Shown piece by piece: positions 28,153 to 40,770 of a DNA stretch of 64,000 nucleotides (within the stretch, counting starts at the first letter, position 1; the number at the start of each line of letters is the position of its first letter). The notes under the pieces were generated by a model. It saw only the letters and a list, made by a program, of their open reading frames with translations. It was not told where the DNA came from and searched no databases. The translations under genes were made by a program, and so were the position numbers. Location of the stretch: positions 122,501-186,500 of the forward strand of contig CALJVT010000002.1 in assembly GCA_937773555.1 (NCBI GenBank), written 5' to 3'. The stretch is from an uncultured Pseudomonadales bacterium. Lineage in GTDB: Bacteria > Pseudomonadota > Gammaproteobacteria > Pseudomonadales > Balneatricaceae.

Positions 28153-29535
28153 ATGAAAATCATCATTCTTGGTGCAGGTCAGGTTGGCCGCACTCTTGCT
28201 GAAAACTTGGCTAACGAAGCCAATGATGTGACCATGGTGGACCAAGATGCTGGCCACTTAAAAGACTTACAAGATCGCCTTGATATCCGCACTGTGCGCG
28301 GTCACGCATGCCTTCCCAATATTTTGGCTAACGCCGGCGCCGAAGACGCCGACATGCTGGTAGCTGTAACCAACAGCGACGAAGTCAACATGGTTGCCTG
28401 CCAAATTGCTAAAACCATGTTCCAAACACCTACTATTATTAGCCGTATCCGTGAACATCAATATTTGTTACAGCGCGAAGCTTTATTTAAAGAAGAGCCA
28501 AGAGCGTTTCCCATAGACGTTATCATCAGTCCAGAGAAGCTGGTTACTGCTCACGTTCAGCGACTCATAGAAAACCCAACAGCCCTGCAGGTACTTGATT
28601 TTGCTAAAGGTAAAGTACAATTAGTGGCTGTAACTGCATGCCATGGCGGCCCATTAGTTGGTAAGCCCGTATCTGATTTACGTAGCCACATGCCAAACGT
28701 AGACACTCGAGTTGCTGCTATTTTTCGCAATGACAAGGCCATCGTGCCTTCAGGAAAAACCCACATTCACGTTGATGACGAAGTCTTCTTTATCGCTGCT
28801 AAACCCGATATTAGTAAGGTGATGAGCGAACTTCGTCGACTGGAAAAGCCCTATAAACGCATCATGATTGCAGGTGGTGGTAATATTGGTGCCCGGTTAG
28901 CCAGAAATTTACGCAAACATTTTCGGGTTAAAGTAATTGAGCGCGGCTTAGAGCGCTGTGAGCATCTAGCCGACATTCTAGACGATGTCATTGTCCTGCA
29001 TGGCAGTGCGTCAGACAGAGATTTATTAGTCGAAGAAAACATTGAATCTACGGATGTTTTTTGTGCGTTAACTAACGACGACGAAGCTAATATTATGGCC
29101 TCTATGTTGGCTAAACGCCTAGGCGTGCGCACAGTAATGACCTTAATAAGCAATCCGGCCTATGTTGATCTTATAGAGGATGGCACCATCGACATCGCTA
29201 TCTCTCCTCAACAAACCACCATAAGCAGCCTACTAACCCATGTACGCCGCGGCGATATTGTTAACGTTCACTCATTAAGGCGCGGAGCTGCAGAGGCTAT
29301 TGAAGTGGTTGCTCATGGAGACTCAAAAACGTCTAAAGTTGTTGGCCGCTGTGTTGCCGACATTCCTCTGCCACAAGGAACCAGCTTTGGTGCCATTGTT
29401 CGTGGAGAAGACGTACTCATTGCACACCATGACACGGTAATAGAAAATGATGACCACTGCATCCTATTCTTAACAGATAGACACATGATTCATGATGTTG
29501 AGCGGTTATTTGCCGTGACCCTTGGATTCTTTTAG
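28153..29535 (+). CDS. trkA: Trk potassium uptake regulatory subunit TrkA
   Basis: TrkA is the NAD(H)-binding cytoplasmic regulator of Trk potassium uptake. The 460-residue protein is a tandem of two RCK modules, with nucleotide motifs [13 protein letters not shown] (near residue 7) and [14 protein letters not shown] (near residue 239). It is 84 bp after rsmB and 8 bp before trkH, so trkA and trkH are likely co-transcribed. Confidence 0.95.
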   Translation: MKIIILGAGQVGRTLAENLANEANDVTMVDQDAGHLKDLQDRLDIRTVRGHACLPNILANAGAEDADMLVAVTNSDEVNMVACQIAKTMFQTPTIISRIREHQYLLQREALFKEEPRAFPIDVIISPEKLVTAHVQRLIENPTALQVLDFAKGKVQLVAVTACHGGPLVGKPVSDLRSHMPNVDTRVAAIFRNDKAIVPSGKTHIHVDDEVFFIAAKPDISKVMSELRRLEKPYKRIMIAGGGNIGARLARNLRKHFRVKVIERGLERCEHLADILDDVIVLHGSASDRDLLVEENIESTDVFCALTNDDEANIMASMLAKRLGVRTVMTLISNPAYVDLIEDGTIDIAISPQQTTISSLLTHVRRGDIVNVHSLRRGAAEAIEVVAHGDSKTSKVVGRCVADIPLPQGTSFGAIVRGEDVLIAHHDTVIENDDHCILFLTDRHMIHDVERLFAVTLGFF

Positions 29536-29543
29536 GCCTTAAT

Positions 29544-31031
29544 ATGCACTTTCGTGTTACCTTAAAAATCATTGGTATGCTGTTAATGGCGTTCAGCGCA
29601 TCAATGCTGCCGTCATTAGTAATTGCCCTAAGTTTGCCAAGTGATGGCAGTGCATGGACGTTTGGTATTTCTTTTTGTATCACCTTTATTGCTGGTTTCC
29701 TATTATGGCTGCCGTTTTCTAAACAAAATAAGGTTTTGCGTACTCGAGATGGCTTTGTAATCGTGGTGATGTTTTGGACTATTTTAGGTCTGTTTGGTGC
29801 TTTGCCCTTTTACTTTTCTACACCCTTGTCTACTCTTAATACGAACTGGAGTTATGTAGATTCCTTGTTTGAGTCTATTTCTGGCCTCACCACAACTGGC
29901 GCTACCGTTATCACGCAGCTTGATAGTCTGCCTAAATCACTCTTGTTTTATCGCCAATTCTTACAATGGTTTGGTGGCATGGGTATTATCGTATTAGCCG
30001 TGGCTATCCTTCCCATGCTAGGTATTGGTGGCGCACAGCTGTATCGTGCGGAGACCCCTGGGCCAGTGAAAGATTCTAAACTCACTCCTAGAATTACCGA
30101 GACTGCTAAACAGCTTTGGTACATTTACTTAACTCTTACGGTCACTTGTGCTTTAGCCTACTGGTTTGCAGGCATGAGCGCCTTTGATGCAATTACTCAC
30201 AGCTTTTCCACGGTTGCGATTGGCGGTTTCTCCACTCACGATGCGAGTTTAGGTTATTTTAATAGCGCCGCCATAGAAACTATTGCCATCATTTTTATGT
30301 TGTTGGCTGCAGTTAACTTTGCCCTCCATTTTCACACTGCCCGCACCATAAGACAAAGGCACTATAAAGCCAGCTTATTACACTACTGGAAGGATGAGGA
30401 ACTACGTTTCTTTTTAAGTGCTATTGTCACAGTGTGTCTCATTACAGTGGGCACTTTGTGGCTTACTAATAATATGAGCTTTGATGATAGTTTCCGCCAA
30501 GGCGTTTTTGAAGTGGTCTCTATCGCCACTACCACAGGCTTTGCAACAGCAGATTTTTCCCAGTGGCCAGCTATGCTTTCGTTTCTATTGCTAACTGCCG
30601 CCTTTATGGGTGGCTGTGCTGGATCCACTGCGGGTGGCATGAAGGTAGTGCGCGTGCTGATACTTCTTAAGCAAGGCTTACGAGAAATAAAAAGACTCAT
30701 ACACCCTAACGCCATTATCCATGTTAAATTAGGGTCCAACCCCATCCCAGATCGAGTTGCAGAGGCTGTGTGGGGATTTTTTTCTGTCTATGCCCTCGTC
30801 TTCATTATTATGATGATTGCCTTATTGGGCACTGGCCTAGATCACGTTACCGCTTGGTCAGCCGTAGGCGCTACACTCAACAACCTTGGCCCAGGTTTAG
30901 GCGACGTCGCCCTTAACTATGGCGATATTAATACCACAGCTAAGTGGATTCTATGTTTCTCTATGCTCTTAGGACGTCTAGAAGTGTTCACCTTATTGGT
31001 GTTATTCACCCCCATGTTCTGGCGTGACTAG
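29544..31031 (+). CDS. trkH: Trk potassium uptake membrane subunit TrkH
   Basis: TrkH is the potassium-translocating membrane protein. The 495-residue protein has about ten to twelve helices arranged as four M-P-M repeats, with filter-like segments such as SGLTTTGAT, STVAIGGFSTHD, ATTTGFATADF and NNLGPGLGDV. It directly follows trkA. Confidence 0.95.
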   Translation: MHFRVTLKIIGMLLMAFSASMLPSLVIALSLPSDGSAWTFGISFCITFIAGFLLWLPFSKQNKVLRTRDGFVIVVMFWTILGLFGALPFYFSTPLSTLNTNWSYVDSLFESISGLTTTGATVITQLDSLPKSLLFYRQFLQWFGGMGIIVLAVAILPMLGIGGAQLYRAETPGPVKDSKLTPRITETAKQLWYIYLTLTVTCALAYWFAGMSAFDAITHSFSTVAIGGFSTHDASLGYFNSAAIETIAIIFMLLAAVNFALHFHTARTIRQRHYKASLLHYWKDEELRFFLSAIVTVCLITVGTLWLTNNMSFDDSFRQGVFEVVSIATTTGFATADFSQWPAMLSFLLLTAAFMGGCAGSTAGGMKVVRVLILLKQGLREIKRLIHPNAIIHVKLGSNPIPDRVAEAVWGFFSVYALVFIIMMIALLGTGLDHVTAWSAVGATLNNLGPGLGDVALNYGDINTTAKWILCFSMLLGRLEVFTLLVLFTPMFWRD

Positions 31032-31093
31032 GCTATTCTATTAGCTGGTTTTTACCAACCTATTCACAGACTTATGCACAGGAAAATTTAGCT

Positions 31094-31714
31094 ATGCCAG
31101 AGCGCTGGAACCAACGTTATTCGGCCACATTAGTGTTGCCCAATGTGAGTTATGGCTTACAAAAAAACACTCACTTATTCCCCACATCTGGTACTGGTTT
31201 AGACTTAGCATGTGGTTTGGGGCAAAACTCGATATTCCTTACAAAACAAGGTCTTAAGATGTATGGTTGGGACTATTCAACCACTGGAATTGAGCAAATG
31301 GAACGCCATTGTAGAAGGCAAAAAGTTGAGGTAAATCAACGATGTATAGACCTTAAAAATACACCATGGCCAACACAAAGCTTTGACCTCATTTGTGTAA
31401 CGGCTTTTTTAGAACGAACACTTTGTCCACAGATCATCTCCCACCTTAACCCAGGGGGGATTTTAGTCTATCAGACGTTTAATCAAGTCACTGACATTGA
31501 TGGTCAAATTCTTAATAAACCACAGCGTCAACAGTTTTTGTTAGCAGCAGGAGAGCTGTTAGAATTGTTTACTGAACTAGAGCCTTTGGTATACCATGAC
31601 GAACAAGAGCGAGCAAAGTTAGACCATCCTTTGGCTGGTAAAGCGTTGCTGATCGCCCGAAAACCCAAAGTTACACATCATCAAAACAGCCGTAATATTG
31701 ATGGTGTGGCTTAG
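31094..31714 (+). CDS. Class I SAM-dependent methyltransferase (TehB-like)
   Basis: The 206-residue protein has the SAM-binding motif LDLACGLGQNSIFLTKQG and an acidic motif II region (WDYSTTGIEQME), with LNPGGILVYQTFN further on. It resembles small TehB/UbiE-like methyltransferases; the substrate is unknown. The start is ATG at 31094. Two DnaA-box-like 9-mers precede it. It converges on the acyltransferase gene. Confidence 0.8.
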   Translation: MPERWNQRYSATLVLPNVSYGLQKNTHLFPTSGTGLDLACGLGQNSIFLTKQGLKMYGWDYSTTGIEQMERHCRRQKVEVNQRCIDLKNTPWPTQSFDLICVTAFLERTLCPQIISHLNPGGILVYQTFNQVTDIDGQILNKPQRQQFLLAAGELLELFTELEPLVYHDEQERAKLDHPLAGKALLIARKPKVTHHQNSRNIDGVA

Positions 31715-31728
31715 CCTGAGCTAGTTCA

Positions 31729-32619
31729 CTATAAGGTGTGTTTAAAGCGGCGGTATTCCCATTGGTATTGCTCAGGCGTGCCTCGCACCAGCCTTTCTAT
31801 TGATGTATTGATTGCTTGTACCTTGGCGGCCAAGACCTCACTATCGCTACCACTACCCACATGGGCACTGCACAGATCTGAAATGTCTTCTAGCTCAATC
31901 GCAAATCCTTCACTGTTAGCCAAGCGCCGTGCAAAGCCTAAAATAACACGCGTATTTTTAGTATCCGCCAACTGAGCAGCCAGTGTCATAGTATAAGCAG
32001 GTTGCCCAAACCATTGACTAATAATACCCGCTGATGGGGGTGGCTCTTGGTCGGGCAATATTAAACTAACCTCGCCTTTAACCAGCGAACGTTTTAACTG
32101 CATCACCCCCTTTGCCGTTGCTGGGGCAAGTTTCATCCCCGCATTGCTGCGTGCTTGATGTATTAATTGATCAAGGCCTGGCAATTTAGCAGCCTTATAA
32201 AGTGCCGTCACATTAGCTTGATGTGCAGCCCAGTTAGCAAACAGCTCCCAGTTACCTAAATGGGGCGTTAATAACACTATTGCGCCTGTCGCTTGGGCCT
32301 GCTGCAGGCACTCACCTCCGGTGACAGAAATAATGTGATCCAGTCCACGCTGGCTAGATTGCGTCCAGTTGAGCCCCATTTCTAATGCTGCATAGAGTGT
32401 GTGTAGTACACTTTTACGAACTAATTTGGCCTGTTGCTGACTGGTAAGGTTTGGCCAACAGCGCTGAATGTTGATCCGAGTCTGTTTAACAGTTTGGTTG
32501 GGGAAAAGTAGCATAGCCACCAAAAAAAGCCTAGCGATACTGTGTAGCCCCCACAAGGGTAGCTTTCCCAGTATGCGTAATAGGCCTACAGCAAAGTTAG
32601 ATTTCAAGTTTTCAGACAT
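31729..32619 (-). CDS. Lysophospholipid acyltransferase, LpxL/LpxM (HtrB) family
   Basis: This enzyme adds a secondary acyl chain to lipid A at the inner membrane. The 296-residue protein has an N-terminal hydrophobic anchor (about 10-38), the catalytic HLGNWELFANW motif and PDQEPPPSAG, matching the HX4(D/E) acyltransferase pattern. Whether it acts as LpxL or LpxM cannot be told. It lies between trkH and glyQ, the position of PA0011 (htrB) in Pseudomonas. Confidence 0.88.
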   Translation of the reverse strand: MSENLKSNFAVGLLRILGKLPLWGLHSIARLFLVAMLLFPNQTVKQTRINIQRCWPNLTSQQQAKLVRKSVLHTLYAALEMGLNWTQSSQRGLDHIISVTGGECLQQAQATGAIVLLTPHLGNWELFANWAAHQANVTALYKAAKLPGLDQLIHQARSNAGMKLAPATAKGVMQLKRSLVKGEVSLILPDQEPPPSAGIISQWFGQPAYTMTLAAQLADTKNTRVILGFARRLANSEGFAIELEDISDLCSAHVGSGSDSEVLAAKVQAINTSIERLVRGTPEQYQWEYRRFKHTL

Positions 32620-32744
32620 AAAATGGTTAAAAATTAGCTCTTAAGTCACACAATGGTCTCTGTTGGCTAATGATACCTCGTAAATGCCTCATAAACGAGG
32701 GACTAGCGTGCTTTTAGGTACAAGCCAGCTGCCTACTGCTAGTG

Positions 32745-32750
32745 TATAAT
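32745..32750 (+). promoter_or_regulatory. -10 element upstream of glyQ
   Basis: A perfect TATAAT preceded by a TG dinucleotide lies 73 bp before the glyQ start. No good -35 is evident at the standard distance, so the promoter call is moderate. Confidence 0.4.
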
Positions 32751-32822
32751 GTGCGTCTTAAATCTTGCTCTTAGCGTTAAGCTGAAGCAAGCCTTTCTTT
32801 TACTTAATGCGTGGATTTAGTC

Positions 32823-33770
32823 GTGGATAAAACAACCGATACCAGCACTTTCCAAGGTCTCATTTTTGCCTTGCAACAATACTGGTCTGCTCAAGGCTGC
32901 AATATTATGCAACCACTAGATATGGAGGTTGGTGCGGGCACCTTCCATCCTGCGACTTTTCTAAAGGCTATTGGCCCCGAAAGCTGGCGGGCGGCTTACG
33001 TGCAGCCAAGCCGCCGTCCAACAGATGGTCGTTATGGTGAAAACCCTAACCGTTTACAGCATTATTTTCAGTTTCAGGTGGTAATCAAGCCATCACCAAC
33101 AAACTTTCAGGAGCTCTACTTAGAGTGTCTAGATCATCTTGGTATTGATACCCTGGTGCATGACGTTCGCTTTGTTGAGGACAATTGGGAATCACCAACA
33201 TTGGGAGCATGGGGTTTAGGCTGGGAAATATGGCTTAACGGAATGGAGGTGTCCCAATTCACCTACTTCCAGCAGGCTGGTGGCCTCGAGTGCTTCCCAG
33301 TGATGGGGGAAATTACTATTGGCTTAGAGCGTATTGCCATGTACCTGCAGAACGTAGATAGCGTTTATGATCTAGTCTGGAGCCGTGCAGCTGACGGAAC
33401 TACAGTAAGTTATGGCGATATATTCCATCAGCAGGAAGTGGAGATGTCTACTTATAACTTTGAACATGCCGATGTCGATATGTTATTTACCAACTTTGAT
33501 CACTACGAAGCTGAATGCAGCCGGCTGGTTGATGCGAAACTACCTTTGCCTGCTTATGAATTTGTGCTTAAAGCGTCCCATGTTTTCAACTTACTTGACG
33601 CACGCCATGCCATCTCCGTTACTGAAAGACAGCGCTATATTTTGCGAGTACGCACTCTGGCTCGCCAAGTTGCATTGGAATATTATGCGGCACGTAAAGC
33701 GTTAGGCTTCCCGCTTGCCAGCCAAGAATTAAAATCTGAGTTGTTGCAGGAAGAGGGGAAAAGCTCATGA
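32823..33770 (+). CDS. glyQ: Glycyl-tRNA synthetase alpha subunit
   Basis: GlyQ is the catalytic subunit of the heterotetrameric glycyl-tRNA synthetase. It has the family core [21 protein letters not shown], the [20 protein letters not shown] block and [19 protein letters not shown] at 32823 is the preferred start; an in-frame GTG at 32811 would add four residues. Neither has a good Shine-Dalgarno sequence. It overlaps glyS by 4 bp (ATGA). Length is about 315 residues, as expected. Confidence 0.95.
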   Translation: MDKTTDTSTFQGLIFALQQYWSAQGCNIMQPLDMEVGAGTFHPATFLKAIGPESWRAAYVQPSRRPTDGRYGENPNRLQHYFQFQVVIKPSPTNFQELYLECLDHLGIDTLVHDVRFVEDNWESPTLGAWGLGWEIWLNGMEVSQFTYFQQAGGLECFPVMGEITIGLERIAMYLQNVDSVYDLVWSRAADGTTVSYGDIFHQQEVEMSTYNFEHADVDMLFTNFDHYEAECSRLVDAKLPLPAYEFVLKASHVFNLLDARHAISVTERQRYILRVRTLARQVALEYYAARKALGFPLASQELKSELLQEEGKSS

Positions 33771-35818
33771 GCCATGCTGACTTTTTGTTTGAATTAGGTA
33801 CTGAAGAATTGCCGCCTAAGTCCCTAATAACCTTGTCTAAAGCGCTAGAGTCTAGCATTACCAAGCAACTAAAGGACCTTGGATTGGCTCACGGCACAGT
33901 GACACCTTATGCCACCCCTCGGCGTTTAACTGTTATTATTGAGGCTCTAGAAGTTCAGCAGGCTGAGCGCCAAGAAAGTCGTCGTGGCCCTTCTGTCAAA
34001 GCCCCAGAAAAGGCAGTTTTAGGCTTCGCCCGGTCTTGTAACGTTGCCCTAACCGATTTAACGATTGTTGAGACAGATAAGGGGCAATATTACGAGTTTG
34101 ATCGACAGATTAAGGGTTCCAAAACGTTGGAGCTTTTGGCAGCAGTCATCCATCAAGCCTTAGCTGACCTACCGATCGCCAAACGTATGCGCTGGGGATC
34201 ATCACGTAATGAATTCGTCCGGCCAGTCCAATGGTTTATCCTTTCGTTGGGTAACGAACTTGTAAATACTCAGTTATTTGATCTAACTAATGGCCATTCT
34301 AGCCGTGGCCATCGTTTTCATAGCGAAGGCGCCATTATTATTAACTCTGCATCAAGCTATGCAGAACAACTGCGCACACAAGGCCACGTTATTGTTAGCT
34401 TTAATGAACGAAAAGCTATGATCCGATCTCAGATATTAGAGCAGGCTCAACAGTTTAATGCGACGGCTGTAATCGATGAAAAGTTACTCGATGAGGTCAC
34501 GGGGCTTGTAGAATGGCCCGTGTGTTTAACTGGGCGCTTTGACAAAACCTTTTTAGAAGTGCCCGCACAGGCCTTGATTTCGTCCATGAAGGAACATCAA
34601 AAATACTTCCATTTCGTGGATAGTAAGGGTGATATTTTGCCACTTTTCCTTACCGTTAGTAATATTATCAGTAATGATGCCACGAAGGTCATTGCCGGTA
34701 ATGAACGAGTTATTCGGCCCCGTCTTGCAGATGCTGGGTTTTTCTTTGAAACCGACAAAAAGACCACACTTGAAAGCCGTAACAAAGCATTAGGTAAGGT
34801 CGTATTTCAGGCAAAGCTGGGTACTGTGCTCGACAAAACCCAGCGAGTGGCTAAGTTATCTAGTGCAATCGCTAGCCTAATTGGTACAGACAGTGCACTA
34901 GCCGCGCGCGCGGCCACATTGTCTAAAGCTGACCTTAATACTGATATGGTACTTGAATTTAGCGATTTACAAGGCCTTATGGGCCACGTTTATGCTCTTA
35001 ATGATGGCGAGAATCCGGTAGTTGCGGCAGCACTGGAACAACACTATTGGCCTAAATTTGCCGGCGACCGTTTACCTGAGTCTTCTATCGCAAGTGCAGT
35101 TGCTATCGCCGATAGGTTAGATACCTTGGTTGGACTATTTGGTATTGGGCAACCCCCCACTGGCAGTAAAGACCCTTATGCTTTGCGCCGAGCCACAGTA
35201 GGCCTGTTACGAATTATTATTGAACAAGACTTAGAGCTCAATTTATCGAGCTTGCTTGATCGCTCTTATGCGCTGCATAAGGACTTAGCTATACCCCTAG
35301 AAAAACTTCGACCACAGTTACTTGGGTTTATTTTTGATCGTTTGCGGGCATATTATGAGGACCAAAATGTAGCAATCGATATTTATTTGGCGGTAATGCA
35401 AAACAAATCCAATTCTCCCTTAGATTTTGATCGTCGTGTACAGGCGGTTAGTGAGTTTGTAAAGCTTGATACGGCACCTGCGCTCTCGGCGAGTAATAAA
35501 CGTGTAGGTAATATCCTTGGCAAGAATGGCAGAGGTAACAATGCGTTTGACCGGTCATTGCTGAAGGAGTCAGCTGAAGTTGTATTGGCTGATTCATTGG
35601 AAAACGTTATGCAGAACAATTTGGTTGTTATTGCGCAAGGCAATTATCATAGCGCGTTGCAAGGCCTTGCCCAACTAGCCAAGCCACTTGATCAATTCTT
35701 TTCAGAAATCATGGTGATGAGTGATGACGATAGTCTAAAGAATAACCGCCTGGCACTGCTTGCAGAACTGGAGGTTGAGCTTGGCCGTGTGGCTGATATT
35801 AGCTTACTAGCCCATTAG
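33767..35818 (+). CDS. glyS: Glycyl-tRNA synthetase beta subunit
   Basis: GlyS binds tRNA and is required for activity of GlyQ. The 683-residue protein begins with the family motif [15 protein letters not shown] and has the HD-like core and C-terminal anticodon-binding domain typical of the subunit. It converges on gyrB, with a near-perfect parS and a bidirectional terminator between the genes. Confidence 0.95.
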   Translation: MSHADFLFELGTEELPPKSLITLSKALESSITKQLKDLGLAHGTVTPYATPRRLTVIIEALEVQQAERQESRRGPSVKAPEKAVLGFARSCNVALTDLTIVETDKGQYYEFDRQIKGSKTLELLAAVIHQALADLPIAKRMRWGSSRNEFVRPVQWFILSLGNELVNTQLFDLTNGHSSRGHRFHSEGAIIINSASSYAEQLRTQGHVIVSFNERKAMIRSQILEQAQQFNATAVIDEKLLDEVTGLVEWPVCLTGRFDKTFLEVPAQALISSMKEHQKYFHFVDSKGDILPLFLTVSNIISNDATKVIAGNERVIRPRLADAGFFFETDKKTTLESRNKALGKVVFQAKLGTVLDKTQRVAKLSSAIASLIGTDSALAARAATLSKADLNTDMVLEFSDLQGLMGHVYALNDGENPVVAAALEQHYWPKFAGDRLPESSIASAVAIADRLDTLVGLFGIGQPPTGSKDPYALRRATVGLLRIIIEQDLELNLSSLLDRSYALHKDLAIPLEKLRPQLLGFIFDRLRAYYEDQNVAIDIYLAVMQNKSNSPLDFDRRVQAVSEFVKLDTAPALSASNKRVGNILGKNGRGNNAFDRSLLKESAEVVLADSLENVMQNNLVVIAQGNYHSALQGLAQLAKPLDQFFSEIMVMSDDDSLKNNRLALLAELEVELGRVADISLLAH

Positions 35819-35850
35819 AGCCAAAGCAACGAAACGTCAACCAATTTAAG

Positions 35851-35866
35851 TGTTTCACGTGGAACA
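35851..35866. other. parS-like centromere site (one mismatch)
   Basis: TGTTTCACGTGGAACA differs at one base from the ParB-binding consensus TGTTTCACGTGAAACA. It lies 32 bp after glyS and before the shared terminator. parA and parB are 27 kb away on the other side of oriC. Confidence 0.8.
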
Positions 35867-35911
35867 ATTAGATTGGCCGCAGTAAATCTGACCTCACTGT
35901 CTGCAGCCCAT

Positions 35912-35939
35912 AAAAAAGCCTCCACTTGGAGGCTTTTTT
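35912..35939. terminator. Bidirectional terminator between glyS and gyrB
   Basis: A GC-rich stem (GCCTCC/GGAGGC) is flanked by six A on the left and six T on the right, so it terminates both the plus-strand glyS and the minus-strand gyrB. Confidence 0.9.
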
Positions 35940-35964
35940 GATGTTACAGATTTTAAGGGATGTG

Positions 35965-38385
<2,421 letters not shown>

Positions 38386-38436
38386 TTACTCCGAAGTCAA
38401 TTTCTTATATATTTACAGCCAATCCTAAACAAAAGA

Positions 38437-39525
38437 TTATTCCTGGCTTACTTGTCCGTGTTTCACGTGAAACATTTTTACTTTTGCTTCTTCTGGCCAA
38501 CAGCCTGTAAGCTCATTTGGCCCAACACTGGTGACAAACACCTGAGTATCTAGGTTCACTAACTGCTGGCATATCTCTCGACGATGAGACAAATCTAGTT
38601 CAGCAGCGAGATCATCAACCAAAAAAACACACTTTCGACCCTCAGCCTTACTCAGCAGCTTGCCCTGGGCAAGCTTAAGCGCAACAACGACTAGCTTTTG
38701 TTGCCCACGAGATAAGCGCTCTGCGGCATTTACCCCATTCAAAGTTAACTTAAGATCTGCCCGCTGAGGCCCTCGCTGGGTATAGCCTAGCTGCAAGTCT
38801 CGGTCTAAGGTTTCTTCAAGGATATCTGCATAGTTTCGATTAGCAGACCAACCCGAATAAAATCCTACCTTTAAGTCCGGCAAATCTACCAAACCCGAAA
38901 GAAGCTCAAAGAATACTGGCTCAAGGAGCTTCAAATAACCCTCTCTGAGGCTGTTTAGCTGCTCAGCAACATCTGCCAAGGCAGGGTCAAAACTAGCCCT
39001 TACGTCGTCTCTCATTGTACCACATTTCAAGGCACTGTTACGCTGTTTTAGCAACCGTTGAGCCTGTTTCCACAGACCAAAAAAACTCCCATTATGATGA
39101 TATACCCCCCAATCTAAATATTGCCGACGCACACTCGGTCCAGCCTCTATTAAGCGAGCACTATTGGGGTCAATCAGTTGAATGGGTAGCAGGCTTGCAA
39201 GCTCTGCAACTGAGGAAAGGTTTTCGCCGTTGAGCCGCACACCATGATCACCATCGAGGCGGCGAATCATGCCCAAAGAATCGGTCACACCTTGGGGGTT
39301 TTTTACCTTGGCGAATAGCAGGCAATCTGCGTGACCTTGAGCAATGACAGAAGCCAACTTAAGGCTACGAAAAGAGCGCCCTAAACCAAGCATGTGGACG
39401 GCTTCTAAAACACTCGTCTTACCACTGGCATTAAGCCCGTAAAGTAAGTTGATGCCGTCGTCAAAATGAAGGTCAACGTGAAGCAAATTACGCAACCGCT
39501 GGATGCTTAACTGCTGAACAGACAT
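38437..39525 (-). CDS. recF: DNA replication and repair protein RecF
   Basis: RecF is an SMC-like ATPase that loads RecA at gaps. The 362-residue protein has Walker A GLNASGKTS, signature RLSRGQQKL and Walker B VFLVDDLAAELD. Its C-terminal residues Met-Phe-His-Val-Lys-His are encoded by a perfect parS (38459-38474), so the coding and centromere functions overlap. Confidence 0.96.
   Translation of the reverse strand: MSVQQLSIQRLRNLLHVDLHFDDGINLLYGLNASGKTSVLEAVHMLGLGRSFRSLKLASVIAQGHADCLLFAKVKNPQGVTDSLGMIRRLDGDHGVRLNGENLSSVAELASLLPIQLIDPNSARLIEAGPSVRRQYLDWGVYHHNGSFFGLWKQAQRLLKQRNSALKCGTMRDDVRASFDPALADVAEQLNSLREGYLKLLEPVFFELLSGLVDLPDLKVGFYSGWSANRNYADILEETLDRDLQLGYTQRGPQRADLKLTLNGVNAAERLSRGQQKLVVVALKLAQGKLLSKAEGRKCVFLVDDLAAELDLSHRREICQQLVNLDTQVFVTSVGPNELTGCWPEEAKVKMFHVKHGQVSQE
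38459..38474. other. parS centromere site inside recF
   Basis: TGTTTCACGTGAAACA is a perfect match to the palindromic parS consensus bound by ParB. It is inside the 3' end of recF, where the minus strand reads as Met-Phe-His-Val-Lys-His. The position, about 21 kb from the probable oriC, is normal for parS in gammaproteobacteria. Confidence 0.92.
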
Positions 39526-39538
39526 AAGCTACTTCACC

Positions 39539-39570
39539 TGTGGACAACACCTATAACAAGGTGTGCATAA
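39539..39570. other. DnaA boxes and inverted repeat between recF and dnaN
   Basis: The 99-bp recF-dnaN gap has a perfect DnaA box (TGTGCATAA, 39562-39570, minus) and a one-mismatch box (TGTGGACAA, 39539-39547). A perfect 6-bp inverted repeat (ACACCT/AGGTGT, 39547-39564) lies between and overlaps them. It may bind DnaA. Confidence 0.5.
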
Positions 39571-39624
39571 CTTGTGCCCATTAAACTCTTCAGAGCTATA
39601 AAATGGCCTAGAGTTCAACCTCAT

Positions 39625-40728
39625 TTACAGGCGCATGGGCATAATGACATACTGTGCAGCACCGCTACCACCATCAGCCAGTAGAGCACTAGAATTAGAA
39701 TCACTTAAGGTCATTTTCACCTGATCGCTGTGTAATACATTGAGTACATCGAGCACGTAGCCAACGTTAAATCCAATTTCAATTTGAGCACCTTGGTAAT
39801 CAACCATAAGGCTTTCTTCAGCCTCTTCTTGCTCAGGATTATTTGCCACAACCTGAAGGTTTGTATCACTCACTGTCATTCGTACACCACGGTATTTTTC
39901 ATTGGACAGTATGGCTGCACGACTCAACACACCTCTCATCGCCAAACGATCAACTAACACGATCTTGTCGCCATTACGTGGCAATACGCGCTCATAATCT
40001 GGAAACTTACCGTCAACGAGTTTAGACGTAAAGATGAACTCGTTAGTGAATGCCCGGATGTGACTGGCACCAATAACCAACCGTACAGTGGAATCTTCTT
40101 CTGTCATTAAGCGCGCTAATTCCAACACGCCCTTACGTGGGACGATCAATTGCTGAGCTGCTTGATCTGGCAAGCCAACTGGCATAAAACTCGTTGCCAA
40201 ACGGTGTCCATCAGTAGCCACGGTCCGCAATTGGCTATCTTTAATTTCAAACAACATACCGTTTAGGTAGTAACGTACATCTTGCTGGGCCATCGCGAAA
40301 CCAGTTTGATCTACCAGCTGTTTGAGGGCCATTTGAGGCACCTCAAATTCGAATGACTCGGGGCTGTCTTCGACGTTAGGAAAATCTGTGGCTGGTAATG
40401 TGGATAACTTAAATTTACTACGCGCAGAACGTACCAAAACATGCTCTTCATTTTGCATCACTTCAATCATGGCGTGATCGGGAAGCGACTTGCAAATGTC
40501 CATCAGTTTACGTGCCGGGATAGTCACCCCACCATCTTCGCCAGCTTGATCTAAGCTGACACGCCCCACCAACTCTACTTCTAGATCGGTACCTGTAAGC
40601 GTCAGTTGGTCACCCTCCACCACGACCAATATGTTGGCCAGTACAGGCAAGGTTTGACGCCTCTCAACAACACCCGCAACTAACACTAAGGGTTTTAAAA
40701 AGGCTTCTCGGCTGATGGTAAATTTCAT
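39625..40728 (-). CDS. dnaN: DNA polymerase III beta clamp
   Basis: DnaN is the sliding clamp that tethers DNA polymerase III. The 367-residue protein has three repeated clamp domains, the N-terminal MKFTISREAFLKPL and the C-terminal YVIMPMRL that forms part of the partner-binding pocket. It lies 42 bp after dnaA on the same strand. Confidence 0.97.
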   Translation of the reverse strand: MKFTISREAFLKPLVLVAGVVERRQTLPVLANILVVVEGDQLTLTGTDLEVELVGRVSLDQAGEDGGVTIPARKLMDICKSLPDHAMIEVMQNEEHVLVRSARSKFKLSTLPATDFPNVEDSPESFEFEVPQMALKQLVDQTGFAMAQQDVRYYLNGMLFEIKDSQLRTVATDGHRLATSFMPVGLPDQAAQQLIVPRKGVLELARLMTEEDSTVRLVIGASHIRAFTNEFIFTSKLVDGKFPDYERVLPRNGDKIVLVDRLAMRGVLSRAAILSNEKYRGVRMTVSDTNLQVVANNPEQEEAEESLMVDYQGAQIEIGFNVGYVLDVLNVLHSDQVKMTLSDSNSSALLADGGSGAAQYVIMPMRL

Positions 40729-40770
40729 ACTACAATCCTGTTAACGGTTCGGGTTCGGCAGACTATCGGC

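Noticed and set aside
32807-32830. Seven-codon leader peptide overlapping the glyQ start
   Set aside because: The short frame has no ribosome-binding site and no run of glycine codons that would suggest attenuation.
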